Part shown: positions 28,333 to 28,751 of the stretch, piece after piece | Position numbering within the stretch: position 1 is the stretch's first letter | Layout: every line of letters starts with the position of its first letter | Source of the DNA: an uncultured Oscillospiraceae bacterium | GTDB taxonomy: Bacteria > Bacillota > Clostridia > Oscillospirales > Oscillospiraceae | Direction: 5' to 3' | Assembly: GCA_947624465.1 (NCBI GenBank) | Contig: CANQKJ010000005.1 | Coordinates: 1-28,751 of the forward strand | Length of the DNA: 28,751 nucleotides | Program-made: the position numbers and the translations under genes | Notes under the pieces: model-generated | Databases searched by the model: none | Seen by the model: only the letters and a program-made list of their open reading frames with translations | What the model was told of the DNA's origin: nothing

Positions 28333-28572
28333 TCACAGCTGCCGGTACATGGCCCCGGCGTCGGCCTTGCCCACGATCTCGGCCACCGAGAGGACCTCCA
28401 CCCGGACGGCCTTGTCGCCGAATTTCAGCTCCAGCACGTCCCCGGCCTTCACGTCGTAGGAGGCCCGGGCCTCCTTTCCGTTTGCCAGGACGCGGCCGTT
28501 GTCGCAGGCCTCGTTGGCCACGGTGCGGCGCTTGATGAGCCGGGAGACCTTCAGCCATTTGTCCAGTCTCAT
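28333..28572 (-). CDS. rqcP: S4-domain RNA-binding protein RqcP (YabO family)
   Basis: A 79-residue protein that is essentially one S4 domain: MRLDKWLKVSRLIKRRTVANEACDNGRVLANGK followed by a VKAGDVLELKFGDK strand pair. In Firmicutes this protein (YabO/RqcP) binds 50S-tRNA complexes in ribosome-associated quality control and assists alanine tailing with RqcH. Length and motif order fit. Its ATG overlaps the stop of the signal peptidase gene (ATGA), indicating coupled translation. In many Firmicutes the gene lies next to mazG or HU; here it is on the far side of the pilus cluster and inverted. Confidence 0.9.
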   Translation of the reverse strand: MRLDKWLKVSRLIKRRTVANEACDNGRVLANGKEARASYDVKAGDVLELKFGDKAVRVEVLSVAEIVGKADAGAMYRQL

Positions 28573-28751
28573 CGCGCGATCCCTCCAAAGCGCCAGAAGG
28601 GCAGCACGATCCAGATCGCCTGGCCCAGGACGCAGCGCTGATCCACCATGCCGATGTCGGGCACGCGGGAGTCGCTGGAGGCGTTGCGGTTGTCCCCCAT
28701 GACGAAGACGCAGCCCTCCGGCACGGTGACGGGGTACTGGTCGATAAACTG
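28569..28751 (-). CDS. lepB: Type I signal peptidase, C-terminal part (runs off the right edge)
   Basis: Sixty C-terminal residues are visible, beginning QFIDQYPVTVPEGCVFVMGD. They contain the conserved box MGDNRNASSDSR and a closing VLGQAIWIVLPFWRFG, both diagnostic of SPase I, the membrane Ser/Lys protease that removes Sec signal peptides. The catalytic Ser and Lys lie upstream, outside the window. The stop overlaps the rqcP start by ATGA. Confidence 0.92.
   Translation of the reverse strand, partial: QFIDQYPVTVPEGCVFVMGDNRNASSDSRVPDIGMVDQRCVLGQAIWIVLPFWRFGGIAR

Overview
The window looks like the chromosome of a GC-rich member of the Clostridia, probably Oscillospiraceae-like (Flavonifractor/Lawsonibacter type). 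That placement is inferred from the housekeeping genes (RecJ, a SpoVB/YabM-type flippase beside MazG, HU, RqcP, signal peptidase I, a short FNT transporter), the strong Shine-Dalgarno sites and the absence of outer-membrane pilus genes. No rRNA, tRNA, CRISPR array, integrase or transposase was found.

Layout. 1-3775 is housekeeping: the 5' end of recJ (minus strand), then a flippase, mazG and an HU gene (plus strand), closed by a strong terminator at 3740-3775. A 400-base gap follows; it carries a perfect-consensus sigma-A promoter (TTGACA-17-TATAAT, 3970-3998) and a structured leader with a run of ten G. From 4188 to 27593 there is one long plus-strand type IV pilus (T4P) cluster: pilB, pilT, pilC, pilA (major-type pilin), pilD, pilM, pilN, pilO, a 13.8-kb gene for a 4598-residue pilin-like protein, and three small minor pilins. 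A bidirectional terminator at 27620-27655 separates it from a convergent minus-strand operon: signal peptidase I (partial), rqcP and an FNT-family transporter.

How the genes work together (family knowledge plus inference). PilM/N/O and PilC form the inner-membrane platform. PilB powers assembly and PilT retraction. PilD cleaves and methylates the prepilins. PilA would be the bulk subunit. The three minor pilins, one GspK/PilX-like without Glu5, would prime the fibre. No secretin or PilP is present, as expected for a monoderm T4P.

The striking element is the giant gene at 12260-26056. Its product starts with a textbook class III prepilin leader and a Glu5-bearing helix, and continues into more than 4300 residues of surface architecture. 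That architecture is seven GLUG-type Gly-rich repeat blocks, each ending in a HxGDW-like motif, separated by six copies of a domain I do not recognise. An AT-rich insert bounded by Gly-rich linkers sits in block 3, and the C-terminus is an AT-rich domain plus a Pro/Ala-rich tail. It is best read as a giant modular pilin, probably a pilus-borne adhesin. It is preceded by a 266-base non-coding leader dense in stem-loops and ATTATGT repeats. Coding for the pilA tail and for parts of the giant protein is visibly AT-richer than the rest of the cluster, suggesting diversifying or exchanged surface segments.
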